A stretch of 64,000 bases of DNA from Ferrimonas aestuarii. GTDB taxonomy: Bacteria; Pseudomonadota; Gammaproteobacteria; Enterobacterales; Shewanellaceae. This document shows positions 53,450-62,486 of this stretch, one piece after another; position 1 is the first letter of the stretch, and every line of letters begins with the position of its first letter. The position numbers were made by a program, and so were the translations under genes. The stretch covers positions 310,001 to 374,000 of the forward strand of contig NZ_SWCJ01000001.1 of assembly GCF_005116665.1 (NCBI RefSeq), given 5' to 3'. The notes beneath the pieces were generated by a model. It ran no database searches, was not told the DNA's origin, and saw nothing but the letters and a program-made list of their open reading frames with translations.

Positions 53450-54133
53450 ATGTCTGAGCTGAAGCACTTTATTATTGGCCGCCGAGGTCGTAAGTACTTC
53501 GAGTGTCAACTGGACGGTAAGTACAAAGCCAAATTGGTTATCAACCACATCAGTGACGGTTTTGAGTCGGAGCAATCGGTGTTCGTGGAGGTAAATGACC
53601 TCAGCCAGTTTACCAAGTTCGGTAACCGTCTAAAGTTTGAGCCCCTGCGGCAGGTGTCGGAGAACGCTGTTGTGGAGTCACAGCGTCAGGCTGAGCTTCG
53701 CGCACAGGCCACCAAATGGTTATGTCTAGCAGAAGATGATGCCAGTGATGGCAAGCACAGCACCAATGCAATAACGAAAGCGATTGAGCTTGCCGCAGCC
53801 CACCCAGTGCTTGGGGCGCGTTTGGCGCAGCTGAAAAATCAGATTGAGCTGAATCATCAACAGCACCAACAACAGCGTTTAGAGCAGAAACGGCTTAAAT
53901 TCGCCAAGCGCAGTCAGAGCGCAGAAGATGGGCCGAAACTCAGGGCGCTGTTCCCCTTAGATGCCCTGCCTAAATTTGCTGTGGCCGTGGAGTTTGACGC
54001 TCAGCAGGTGGAATTTGTCGGCAAGGGCAAGGCGTTTGAGATTAAGGCCCATCATGTCAATCAACACGGCGCTAGGCTCGCTCGCCATTTAGGCGAACAA
54101 GGCTGTTATTGCTACTACCGATTGATCCTTTAA
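53450..54133 (+). CDS. Conserved hypothetical protein with basic Gln-rich middle
   Basis: 227 residues from ATG 53450, which has GGTGGAG six to twelve bases upstream; the frame extends further upstream but without support. An N-terminal beta-rich domain (LKHFIIGRRGRKYFECQLDGKYKAKLVINH) is followed by a helical region and a Gln/His/Lys-rich coiled-coil-like stretch (residues about 140-165, NHQQHQQQRLEQKRLKFAKR). A small C-terminal domain ends GEQGCYCYYRLIL. I do not recognise the family. No signal peptide or membrane segment; a nucleic-acid-binding role is conceivable from the basic middle but unproven. Confidence 0.65.
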   Translation: MSELKHFIIGRRGRKYFECQLDGKYKAKLVINHISDGFESEQSVFVEVNDLSQFTKFGNRLKFEPLRQVSENAVVESQRQAELRAQATKWLCLAEDDASDGKHSTNAITKAIELAAAHPVLGARLAQLKNQIELNHQQHQQQRLEQKRLKFAKRSQSAEDGPKLRALFPLDALPKFAVAVEFDAQQVEFVGKGKAFEIKAHHVNQHGARLARHLGEQGCYCYYRLIL

Positions 54134-54225
54134 ACTACCATTCCCATAAAAAGTCGTGTTAATGGGCACCACTTTTACGGGGCTGCTTCTCTTGTTATCC
54201 ATCACCACCTGTTATTGAGAACCTT

Positions 54226-56055
54226 ATGTTCAAGTTATTTGAAAGCCTGACACGGCCTTTTCCTGTGGAGGAGCCATCTCAGCCACCGGCGAATCTGTTG
54301 GCGTTTTGTCGCCATTACACCAAAGGGTTTGAGTGGCCATTGATTATCATGGCGCTGCTCAGTGCCAGCATCGCCATTGTTGAGGTTTACCTGCTTGGGT
54401 TTATGGGGCAACTGGTGGATATGTTGGCCAGCCACAACCCACAGTCATTCTGGGCCGAGGAACGCAATACGCTGATCTGGATGGGAGTGGTGGTGTTGGT
54501 GGTGGTGCCAGTGCTGTCGGTGTTTCATTCGCTGCTCATTCATCAAACGCTATTGGGGAACTACCCAATGTCGATCCGTTGGTTGGCTCATCGTTACTTG
54601 CTAAAGCAAAGCATGAGTTTCTATCAGGATGAGTTTGCTGGCCGCATCGCCACCAAGGTGATGCAGACCGCGTTATCGGTGCGCGAAACCGTGATGAAAT
54701 TGCTGGATGTGCTGGTGTATGTGTCGGTGTATTTAACCTCGATGTTGGTGATGATGGGGCAGTCGGACCTGATTTTGATGCTGCCCATTTTGCTCTGGCT
54801 ATTGGCGTACATCGGCATTCAATGGTTTTTTGTGCCGCGCATGAAGCAGGTGGCGACACAGCAAGCGGATGCCCGTTCGATGATGACCGGTCGTATCGTC
54901 GACAGTTATTCCAACATCACGACGGTGAAGCTGTTTTCCCATGCTGACGCTGAGGTGGAGTATGCCGAAACGGGCATGCGTTCATTTTTAAAGACCGTCT
55001 ATTCTCAGATGCGTTTAGGTACCTGCTTTGGCCTGAGTGTGGATGGCATTAACTATCTGCTGCTGTTCTCGGTGGCGGCGCTTTCCATCGGTTTATGGAT
55101 GAATGCGGCGGTCAGCATCGGTGTCATTGCGGTCGCGATTAGTTTGGCGCTGCGTCTTCAGGGCATGTCGAAATGGATCATGTGGGAGATCAGTGCCCTA
55201 TTTGAAAACATCGGTACGGTTATCGACGGCATGAATACCCTATCTAAGCCGGTGGCCATTGAAGACAAACACGATGCCAATACCTTGGTGGTGGGGCAGG
55301 GAGCCATTGAGTTTCGTGACCTTAGTTTTCAATACGGTAAAGATGAGAAAGTCATTGAGCACTTTGATCTGAACATTAAGCCGGGAGAAAAAGTGGGATT
55401 GGTGGGCCGCTCTGGTGCGGGCAAGTCCACACTGGTGAACTTGATGCTGCGCCTGCATGAGCTTCAGGGAGGCTCAATCTGCATCGATGGCCAAGATATT
55501 AAGACGGTCACCCAGCAGTCTTTGCGGGCTCACATTGGCATGGTGACTCAAGACACCTCTTTGCTCCATCGCAGCATTCGTGAAAATATCCTGTACGGCA
55601 AACCCGATGCCACTGAGACGCAGCTGGTTGATGCGGTTCGTCAGGCTCAAGCCGATGATTTTATTCGTGGGCTGGAAGATAAAGAGGGCAATCGAGGCTT
55701 CGATGCTCAGGTGGGCGAGCGGGGCATTAAGCTTTCCGGAGGCCAGCGTCAACGTATCGGCATCGCTCGAGTACTGCTCAAAGACGCGCCGATATTGGTG
55801 TTGGATGAGGCAACCTCAGCGTTGGACTCTGAGGTGGAAGCGGCGATTCAGGAGAGCCTGTATCAGTTGATGGAGGGGAAGACGGTGATCGCCATTGCCC
55901 ATCGGCTTTCGACCATTGCAGCGATGGATCGCCTGGTGGTGATTGACCAAGGCCGCATTGTTGAGCAGGGCTCTCATCAGGAGCTGTTGGAGACCGGTGG
56001 TATCTATGCGCAATTGTGGCATCACCAGACAGGCGGTTTTCTGGCGGAAACCTAA
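54226..56055 (+). CDS. ABC exporter, fused permease-ATPase
   Basis: 609 residues. A six-helix type IV (MsbA-like) exporter domain spans residues about 30-320. The nucleotide-binding domain follows with Walker A GRSGAGKST (near 395), Q-loop VTQDTSLLHRSIRENILYG, signature LSGGQRQRIGIAR (near 502), Walker B ILVLDEATSALD (near 523) and the H-loop AHRLST. A half-transporter that must dimerise. The substrate is unknown; lipid, peptide or drug export are all possible. Monocistronic, ending in a strong terminator. Confidence 0.92.
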   Translation: MFKLFESLTRPFPVEEPSQPPANLLAFCRHYTKGFEWPLIIMALLSASIAIVEVYLLGFMGQLVDMLASHNPQSFWAEERNTLIWMGVVVLVVVPVLSVFHSLLIHQTLLGNYPMSIRWLAHRYLLKQSMSFYQDEFAGRIATKVMQTALSVRETVMKLLDVLVYVSVYLTSMLVMMGQSDLILMLPILLWLLAYIGIQWFFVPRMKQVATQQADARSMMTGRIVDSYSNITTVKLFSHADAEVEYAETGMRSFLKTVYSQMRLGTCFGLSVDGINYLLLFSVAALSIGLWMNAAVSIGVIAVAISLALRLQGMSKWIMWEISALFENIGTVIDGMNTLSKPVAIEDKHDANTLVVGQGAIEFRDLSFQYGKDEKVIEHFDLNIKPGEKVGLVGRSGAGKSTLVNLMLRLHELQGGSICIDGQDIKTVTQQSLRAHIGMVTQDTSLLHRSIRENILYGKPDATETQLVDAVRQAQADDFIRGLEDKEGNRGFDAQVGERGIKLSGGQRQRIGIARVLLKDAPILVLDEATSALDSEVEAAIQESLYQLMEGKTVIAIAHRLSTIAAMDRLVVIDQGRIVEQGSHQELLETGGIYAQLWHHQTGGFLAET

Positions 56056-56075
56056 GTTAAGAGCGCTTCCCAAAC

Positions 56076-56108
56076 AAAAAAGCGGCGAGATGATTCTCGC
56101 CGCTTTTT
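56076..56108. terminator. Bidirectional terminator between the ABC exporter and the iron operon
   Basis: Stem AAAAAGCGGCGAGA / TCTCGCCGCTTTTT (loop TGAT) with A and T runs on the two sides. Confidence 0.9.
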
Positions 56109-56123
56109 GCGTTTAGCCGCTGA

Positions 56124-56381
56124 TTATTGTCGCGTTTGGGATTTGTCCGCAGGCATTGCAATGCACAAATAGAGCCCGGCCAACGACAACACCGATAGGA
56201 ATATGATGCTGCCTCGAAGCGCGCCGTAGAGGCTAATTAGGCAAGCAAGAGACGCTCCTAGAGGTACAAGTGCCAATGCCCTTCGGGAGTGCTTTTCACT
56301 GAAGCTGCCCTGCTGATTAACGATGAGTAAACCGATGATCGCCAGCGCGATGGCGGCAATCATCAAAGCCGTTGTGATCAT
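56124..56381 (-). CDS. Small membrane protein of iron operon, DUF3325-like
   Basis: 85 residues with three hydrophobic helices (MIAAIALAIIGLLIV; LVPLGASLACLISLYG; IIFLSVLSLAGLYLCIAM). Its 4-bp overlap with the PepSY gene and its place last in a TonB receptor-PepSY operon suggest the DUF3325-type protein that often accompanies PiuB-like reductases. The family call is by size and context more than sequence. Confidence 0.5.
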   Translation of the reverse strand: MITTALMIAAIALAIIGLLIVNQQGSFSEKHSRRALALVPLGASLACLISLYGALRGSIIFLSVLSLAGLYLCIAMPADKSQTRQ

Positions 56382-58015
56382 GTTTGCTCTCCTTGCTGTT
56401 GAGGTGCCACATCCGGCTGACTCTGATTGAGTTTACCCACGGTGCTCCAGCGCCAATGTCCCCACAGTAGCAGTGGCGCTAGGCCAAATAGGGTGAGGTT
56501 AACGCCCGTTGAAATGTAGTGCTGTGTATCCGCCATATTGAACGGGTGACTGCCACTTAATAGGGCGTCCAAGGGAAGCACCGTGACCAGCAGCAGTGCG
56601 GTTAGATTGACCATGATGGTGGTCAGTTTGGCGCTGTTTTTCCACACCATTGCGATCAGGGTGAGCAGTGCCCAACTGCCGAAGAAGCTGCCCATAATTA
56701 TGGGGTTGGGTGCGGCGTCTATCCAAACGTAATTTAACATTAGCTGTACAGGGAACAGCAGGGCACAGGCAACCACCAACCCACCGCAACTGCCGAGAAT
56801 AAGCCGGTTGAAGCGTAGGTAGGTATTGCGGCTGTATTTGGGGTTAGCGGCATTAACGCCTCGTTCAAGCCACAACATCAAGCCTGTGATCGGCAGTAGT
56901 GCGGTAGATAGCCCCAGTATTGCCCAAAAGACTTTGACGATGATGCCGCCGAAGTTGCCAAAATGCAGCGGTCCCATGAGATCCAGAATCTTGCCCGACA
57001 CGCCTTCAATTTTTCCAAACTGACCATAGGCGTCTAAGAACTCACCGTTGTTGCCTTGATACTGCATTCGCAGTGGGTGCATCTGCTCGGCTTCAAGCAG
57101 ATTAAAGTAGAGCATGGCGTTTTCATCACCATAGCCAAGTACGTTGATGTTGGTGACATAAGCGCCTTGCTGGTAATTCTGGGCGTGAGTTAGTGCTTTG
57201 GCCAAGTGGGTTGGCTGATGCACGTGAGTTAATACCGGATCCGGCATGGTATTGAAGGTTTGAAGCAGCTTATCCTGATCCCCTTCGAAGCTAACGAAGG
57301 CCGCGGCTGGCACCAAAATCACCAAAGCCAAACCTAAAAAGGCTCCGGTAAAGGCGATAACGCCATGGAACAGCATGCCCCATATGCCCATCACCTTATG
57401 GCCATCGTTAAGCAGCAGGGTTTTGGTTTTTTTGGTCCGGAAGGTGAACATCTGCTTAAGCACTTTCCGGTGAACCACAAAACCTGTGATGATCGACAGC
57501 ATCAGCGTAAGCCCCAGTACCCCGGTAGTCAGAAGTCCCCAAGGGCGCCCCATGTGCAGATCGGCGTGGAAACCCACTAAGAAATCCGCCATGTCCATGT
57601 CGTAATTTTCAAATAGCGAGCGCAGCTCTCCCTCCTTGCGCTCGATCAGCTCCAGCGTATGGGGATGAATCTTAAACTGAATGGCGACCGCAGGCTGCTG
57701 GGGAACCGTGCCCTCTTTGTGATCTTCAAAGCGGATATAAAGCTCGGCAGCACTTCGAACCCCTGGTAGGGCTACCTGCACCATATGCAGGTAGTTTTCC
57801 GGTACCTGCTGAGCGTATTTGTCCACCAGAGTTTCAATTTGAATTGGAGTCAGCTGCGCCGGAGTGCGGATGTCGTTATTGGCCCAGATCTTAAGCTCTG
57901 GACGACCAAAGACCGAGACAGCACCGGTAAAGGCGATAACAAACAGTAAGATACCGGTTACTAATCCGACCCAGCTGTGGAGAACGTACAACTTTTTAAT
58001 GTTGATGCTTTTCAT
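56378..58015 (-). CDS. PepSY-associated membrane protein (PiuB/FsrB-like iron uptake)
   Basis: 545 residues. The N-terminal helix LYVLHSWVGLVTGILLFVIAFTGAVSVF is the PepSY_TM signature with the conserved His. A PepSY periplasmic loop (LDAYGQFGKIEGVSGKILDLMGPLHFG) and further membrane helices (MGIWGMLFHGVIAFTGAFLGLAL; C-terminal WALLTLIAMVW) follow. Proteins of this class are thought to reduce ferric siderophores or assist their use in the inner membrane. Encoded downstream of a TonB-dependent receptor and a DUF3649-like protein on the same strand. Confidence 0.87.
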   Translation of the reverse strand: MKSINIKKLYVLHSWVGLVTGILLFVIAFTGAVSVFGRPELKIWANNDIRTPAQLTPIQIETLVDKYAQQVPENYLHMVQVALPGVRSAAELYIRFEDHKEGTVPQQPAVAIQFKIHPHTLELIERKEGELRSLFENYDMDMADFLVGFHADLHMGRPWGLLTTGVLGLTLMLSIITGFVVHRKVLKQMFTFRTKKTKTLLLNDGHKVMGIWGMLFHGVIAFTGAFLGLALVILVPAAAFVSFEGDQDKLLQTFNTMPDPVLTHVHQPTHLAKALTHAQNYQQGAYVTNINVLGYGDENAMLYFNLLEAEQMHPLRMQYQGNNGEFLDAYGQFGKIEGVSGKILDLMGPLHFGNFGGIIVKVFWAILGLSTALLPITGLMLWLERGVNAANPKYSRNTYLRFNRLILGSCGGLVVACALLFPVQLMLNYVWIDAAPNPIIMGSFFGSWALLTLIAMVWKNSAKLTTIMVNLTALLLVTVLPLDALLSGSHPFNMADTQHYISTGVNLTLFGLAPLLLWGHWRWSTVGKLNQSQPDVAPQQQGEQT

Positions 58016-58016
58016 A

Positions 58017-58304
58017 TTAAGCCTTTGCCATTAACAGTTGATAGGCGATGAGCGCCCCATGAATGCCCATAAGCCCGAGCATAAGCACCAGAGGCTGCCA
58101 CCACTTTTTGGCCATGTAACAGTAGATGACTAAGGCACACCAGATAAAAGGAAACAGCAGAATAGGCATGGCTATCTGATCGGCCTTATTCAAAGGCATG
58201 TAAACCGTCATGCCCGGAATCAGCACCGTTGCGGTAGCCAGTGATAGAATCACCGCGCAAAACAGCCTGACTCTGGGCCTTGAAAAAGTGGATTGCGTCG
58301 ACAT
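58017..58304 (-). CDS. Small membrane protein of iron operon, DUF3649-like
   Basis: 95 residues from ATG 58304, which has a strong AAGGAG seven bases upstream. Three hydrophobic helices (RLFCAVILSLATATVLI; AMPILLFPFIWCALVIYCYMA; LVLMLGLMGIHGALIAYQLL). The sequence and the position between the TonB receptor and PepSY genes fit the DUF3649 iron-uptake-associated family. It ends 1 bp before the PepSY gene starts. Confidence 0.6.
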   Translation of the reverse strand: MSTQSTFSRPRVRLFCAVILSLATATVLIPGMTVYMPLNKADQIAMPILLFPFIWCALVIYCYMAKKWWQPLVLMLGLMGIHGALIAYQLLMAKA

Positions 58305-58361
58305 AGGATTCTCCTTGTTGCGGGTTAGTGGGCGTCCCTGCTCCACTAACCGTTAGCCTTG

Positions 58362-60596
58362 TTAGAACTGGTAGCTGATGCGGGCACCGTATTCACGTGG
58401 CTCGCCAGCTCGTACCAGCCAAGAGTTTCCGTCCAGACCTGGAGCATTGGTGGTCAGGTAGAATTCATCCGTTAGGTTGGTGATGTAGGCGTCAAGCTTG
58501 ATGTTGTCGCTGAAAAAGTAGCCAGCGGATAGATCAACCAAGGTGCGAGATTCAAGCTTGGCGGTGTTTTCAAAATCGGCGTAGCTTTCATCTTGGTAAC
58601 TGACGGTGGTGCCAACATAGAGCTTGTCGGTGACAAAGTAGCGACCACCTACAGTGGCGCTGAGCTCAGGGCTGAAAGCAAAACGGTTGCCGCTGTAATC
58701 GGTTTGGGTGCTGCCATCTTCAATCACAAAGTTCTTAAACTCGTTCTTCGACAGGCCCATGTTGGCAAACAGCATCAGATCTTCATTGGGGTTGTAGCTT
58801 AGCTCTAGCTCGGCACCGTAGATCTCCGATTCGCCCGCGTTTTCAGTGACGCAGTTGATGGTGCTGCCATCGATGCAGCGCGTGACCTGCTGATCGGTCC
58901 AATCACCAAAGTAGGCGTTGGCGTTGAATGTCAGGTCGCCGTCTAACCATACAGAGCGAAGTGCAATCTCAAAGTTGTTTAGGTATTCCGGATCGTATTC
59001 AGAGCGAGTTCCCGCGGCGTTCAACTCTACTCCACCGGCGCGGTAGCCACGCTTGTAGAAAGCGCTAAGAGACAGGTCGTCACTAAACTTGTACGTGATG
59101 CCAAGTTGGGGCAGCAGCGCGTTATAGTCGACACTTTCCTCCGGGTTGACCACGGGCACCAATTGGCTGGCGAGAACCTGATTTACCTGAGTGACTCCCG
59201 CTTCCACCAGTGCGCCGCTGCCGGGTTGCAGCATTTCTGCCATCTTACCGGCGGCCACAGGATCGGGCAGGCTGCTTCCCGGTGCCAATGAGTTCATGAC
59301 CGCAGTGGTGTATTGCTGCTTTTCGTGGTCAAAACGCAGGCCTGCATTGATGGTGATGTTATCGGTGAGGTAGTAGTCCCACTCAGTAAACAGGGCTACG
59401 TTTCGGGTTTCACCGTCGTAGGGCTGCAGTACGTTGACCTCAAGCAGTTCTGGGTAGAACGGCAGCAGAGAGCCGGGAACTCCAAGCGCAGCCGGTGCCA
59501 AGTTAATTAAGCCGGTGGTGTTGTTAGTCAGATCCACCTCGGTGTAATAGAGGCCGATGACCCCCTGAGCACGGTCACCGCGGTAGTTCAGTCGCAGCTC
59601 CTGAGCCCAGTTTTTATCTTCGGCTGTGCGCCCTCGGAAGGCATTGCCGCCCTCTGGGCCTTCATCATCGTCGTCGAACCGGTCGTAATCGCCTTTGATG
59701 TAGGAGGTGATGCTATCGAGGCTCAGGCTGTCGTTGATGCGGTAGTCGATGTTGATGGCCGCAGAGTAGGCATCATAGTGCTCTTGGGCGACCAGATTGG
59801 CCGAATTTTGACGGCTTTCAAGGCCGGTGAGATCAGCTCGATAGATATCTTGGCCTCGCTCAGATTTGGCGTACTGGCCCATAACATTGATGGCCAGATC
59901 GTCAGAGGGCTCAATCAAAAATTGGCCGCGAATGGTTCGGCTTCGGCGAGCATCGTAGTCATCATCACCTAAGGTGACGTTTTCCATGTAGCCGTCGGTT
60001 TCGTCGTATTGGGCGGTCAGGCGCAGTGCCATGTTATCGGCTACCGGCAGGTTGAGCATGCCTTCAACAGATTGACGACCATCGTTGCCGCCACCCACAC
60101 GCACAGCGCCTTCGGTCTCACCGATTACCGGCCGTTTAGTCTGTACCACGATGGCACCAGCGAGGGCATTTCGACCTACGTTAGTGGATTGTGGGCCTCG
60201 GAGAATTTCCACTTGCTGAACATCCCACAGCTCTTTGGGGCCAAACCGGTTGGCAAAACCGGTGTAGGCAACGCCATCGATGTAAAGGGTGCCCATGGCA
60301 CCGCTGCCGCCGCCGGTGGCGGCTGAGTTTTGGGTAATGCCTCGAATACCGAAGTTTTCGCCATTACCGAAATCGTAGGCGTTCGCGGTTTGGTTAAAGA
60401 TGTCTTGAAACTGAAATAGGGGCATTACCTCAATCATGTCGTCGGTGACGACGGCAATGCTTTCACTGGTGTCTTGGAGCGTACGCTCCAGCTTTTGGCC
60501 TATGACGGTAATGACCTCTGGATCATTATTGGTATCAGCCCAAGCAGAAGTGGCGAGTGCTGCGGAAACTAATATGCCAATTTTGCTTTTATTCAT
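58362..60596 (-). CDS. TonB-dependent outer-membrane receptor, likely for an iron chelate
   Basis: 744 residues. Signal peptide (IGILVSAALATSAWA), then a TonB box (PEVITVIGQ) and plug domain (VEILRGPQSTNVGRNALAGAIVV near residue 130). The rest is an outer-membrane beta-barrel ending in aromatic GARISYQF. It transports its ligand with TonB-ExbB-ExbD energy. The ligand is inferred to be a ferric siderophore from the downstream PepSY and DUF3649-like genes. I searched its upstream region for a Fur box and saw none convincing. Confidence 0.92.
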   Translation of the reverse strand: MNKSKIGILVSAALATSAWADTNNDPEVITVIGQKLERTLQDTSESIAVVTDDMIEVMPLFQFQDIFNQTANAYDFGNGENFGIRGITQNSAATGGGSGAMGTLYIDGVAYTGFANRFGPKELWDVQQVEILRGPQSTNVGRNALAGAIVVQTKRPVIGETEGAVRVGGGNDGRQSVEGMLNLPVADNMALRLTAQYDETDGYMENVTLGDDDYDARRSRTIRGQFLIEPSDDLAINVMGQYAKSERGQDIYRADLTGLESRQNSANLVAQEHYDAYSAAINIDYRINDSLSLDSITSYIKGDYDRFDDDDEGPEGGNAFRGRTAEDKNWAQELRLNYRGDRAQGVIGLYYTEVDLTNNTTGLINLAPAALGVPGSLLPFYPELLEVNVLQPYDGETRNVALFTEWDYYLTDNITINAGLRFDHEKQQYTTAVMNSLAPGSSLPDPVAAGKMAEMLQPGSGALVEAGVTQVNQVLASQLVPVVNPEESVDYNALLPQLGITYKFSDDLSLSAFYKRGYRAGGVELNAAGTRSEYDPEYLNNFEIALRSVWLDGDLTFNANAYFGDWTDQQVTRCIDGSTINCVTENAGESEIYGAELELSYNPNEDLMLFANMGLSKNEFKNFVIEDGSTQTDYSGNRFAFSPELSATVGGRYFVTDKLYVGTTVSYQDESYADFENTAKLESRTLVDLSAGYFFSDNIKLDAYITNLTDEFYLTTNAPGLDGNSWLVRAGEPREYGARISYQF

Positions 60597-60900
60597 GGCT
60601 TTACAATCCCTTATGTAAGTTACTTCTTTATAATTTTGATTGCGGAATCTTAATGTAAACGATAAGGGTTTGCACTAGGGTTTGCGGTTTTAGGTGTGAA
60701 TCGTGTGAGAGAATCGCAATTCTTCTGTTAAGAGCCTGTCCTGATTATGGAAATTACCTGAGTGTCTCTGCTAGCCCTTTATGGGTATTTTCCCTTTTGA
60801 ATCATGTGCTTCTGGGGTTTTCTTCACAGTTTCTTTGATGCCAAGTCGTGCTTTTCAGCGGCAGGTGCAACACTAATGACAGATCGGATTGATTGTGGAA
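60597..60900. promoter_or_regulatory. Divergent intergenic region, TonB receptor / nrfA
   Basis: 304 bp between divergent starts. It holds no ORF, hairpin or repeat worth naming. An imperfect TGTGA-N5-TCGCA motif (about 60704-60718) resembles a CRP half-site pair but has a spacer one base short. I saw no FNR box (TTGAT-N4-ATCAA) and no Fur box. Promoters for both genes must lie here. Confidence 0.4.
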
Positions 60901-62253
60901 ATGAAACGGGTGAACTTCTCAACACTGATGGCCGCATCGGCCCTATTGATTACTGGTGCTGTGCAGGCATCTTCTGAGCCTGCCAAGTTGACGCAGGCGG
61001 TAGACGCCATTACCGCGAGTTGGTCGTCCACTGAAACCAATCTTGAGCGGCATGATCTGCTGGCCGAGCGTCCTGCCCTAATTTGGTTGTGGGCTGGTTC
61101 TGGCTACGACAAGCAGTTCAACTCTCCTCGCGGTCACCAACTGGCGGTGAGCGACGTCACCACCATTTTGCGTACCGGTAGCGGCGAAAAATCCGCAAGC
61201 TGTTGGACCTGTAAAGGGCCAGGCTCTGCAAAATTGATTGATGAACTTGGGGAGAATGGATTCGCCAGTCGCAGTTTTGCTGAGGTGGGCAGCGACATGA
61301 CCGTTTCCGTAGGGTGTAAAGACTGCCATGCGGAGGGGGATTATGCGCTTCAGCTGCCTCGTCCTCATGCTCAGAAGGCGATGGCCAAAATTCACATGCC
61401 TTTTGCGGAGCAGAATAAACGGATGCAAGGAGCTCAAACCTGTGGTCAATGTCATGTGACCTATTACTTTCAGCCGGAGCAGGCCAATCGAGTAAACATC
61501 CCGTGGATTTTTGGTAGCAGCGCCGATCTGATCGAAAAGTATTACGATACTCGGCAGTTCTATGATTGGATTCATCCCATCTCCGGAGCGCCGATGGTGA
61601 AAGCTCGCCACCCTGAGTTTGAACATTGGAGTCGCAGTGCTCACGCAGAGTTGGGGGTCACTTGCATTACCTGCCATATGCCGGAGCAGAAAGACGCCAA
61701 TGGCCGCGCTTTTCACGATCACAATGTGAGTCATACGTGGCAGAACTTTGATGGCGCGTGCAGCGGCTGTCATGACAGCGAAACCCAGCTGAAACAGCAA
61801 GTCGCGAACCGAAAGCAGCAGATCAATCAGGCTCGCACTGAAGTGGAAGCGCTGTTGGTTAAGGCTCATGCGGAAGCAGGGGCGTTGACTGAGGCCCGAG
61901 TGAGCTTCAGCGAAATGGGGGCGGCGTTAATGGACATTCGTCATGCTCAGTGGCGCTGGGATTTTGCGACCTCCTCCCATGGAGTCCATGCCCACAACCC
62001 GAAAGAGGGACTTGAGCTGTTGGCGGTGGCCAAACGACAGGCCACGATGGCCAGAGCCCGTCTTGAGGTGTTATTGGATAAGTATCCTGACGCCAAAGTG
62101 GTCTATCCCGATCTGTCCTCAAAGGCGGCCGCCCACAAGGCGATTGGTTTTGATGAGGCCAAAGCCCAAGCTCAGAAAGAGGCGTTTTTGGCTGAGAAGG
62201 TGAAGGGCAAATGGCCAAGTGTAACAAGCTTGAGTCAAAGCCAGTCACAATAG
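60901..62253 (+). CDS. nrfA: Pentahaem cytochrome c nitrite reductase
   Basis: 450 residues from ATG 60901. Signal peptide (FSTLMAASALLITGAVQASS). Five haem-binding motifs are visible: the catalytic CWTCK (lysine-ligated haem, about residue 101), then CKDCH (139), CGQCH (181), CITCH (255) and CSGCH (287). The order and the CxxCK site are diagnostic of NrfA, which reduces nitrite to ammonium in the periplasm. No nrfB, nrfC, nrfD or nrfH gene is adjacent, so electrons probably come from a separately encoded quinol dehydrogenase such as CymA, as in Shewanella. Confidence 0.96.
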   Translation: MKRVNFSTLMAASALLITGAVQASSEPAKLTQAVDAITASWSSTETNLERHDLLAERPALIWLWAGSGYDKQFNSPRGHQLAVSDVTTILRTGSGEKSASCWTCKGPGSAKLIDELGENGFASRSFAEVGSDMTVSVGCKDCHAEGDYALQLPRPHAQKAMAKIHMPFAEQNKRMQGAQTCGQCHVTYYFQPEQANRVNIPWIFGSSADLIEKYYDTRQFYDWIHPISGAPMVKARHPEFEHWSRSAHAELGVTCITCHMPEQKDANGRAFHDHNVSHTWQNFDGACSGCHDSETQLKQQVANRKQQINQARTEVEALLVKAHAEAGALTEARVSFSEMGAALMDIRHAQWRWDFATSSHGVHAHNPKEGLELLAVAKRQATMARARLEVLLDKYPDAKVVYPDLSSKAAAHKAIGFDEAKAQAQKEAFLAEKVKGKWPSVTSLSQSQSQ

Positions 62254-62258
62254 AGGTG

Positions 62259-62285
62259 AGGCCGCATTCGTATGCGGCCTTTTTA
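62259..62285 (+). terminator. Rho-independent terminator of nrfA
   Basis: Stem AGGCCGCAT / ATGCGGCCT with TCGT loop followed by TTTT, 6 bp after the nrfA stop. Confidence 0.9.
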
Positions 62286-62456
62286 ATTCTGGTATTTCAG
62301 CAGCGTCATTAGTGGTTAATTATGGGGCTGATTTAATCAGCTCTCATACTGCGTTAGTAAACCTCACTTTAGAACCCCTAGAGCTTCGCTTTACTGCCTT
62401 GTCTGAGAACCGATTAACTTCAGCTGAATGAGCGGCTCATTAGTGTGATTGGTATT

Positions 62457-62483
62457 AAAGGGCCGCGATCGACGCGGCCCTTT
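62457..62483. terminator. Hairpin downstream of nhaA
   Basis: Perfect 11-bp stem AAAGGGCCGCG / CGCGGCCCTTT with a 5-base loop, 4 bp past the nhaA stop. The T-run is short, but the position fits a terminator for nhaA on the minus strand. Confidence 0.7.
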
Positions 62484-62486
62484 CTG

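Noticed and set aside
60597-60700. Fur box before the TonB receptor
   Set aside because: The region is A+T-rich but no GATAATNATTATC-like repeat could be found.
60700-60722. CRP site before nrfA
   Set aside because: TGTGA-GAGAA-TCGCA has a five-base spacer; CRP sites need six, and the flanks do not match.
61078-61869. 263-codon open frame on the minus strand
   Set aside because: It lies wholly inside nrfA, opposite haem-motif codons; a codon-bias shadow.
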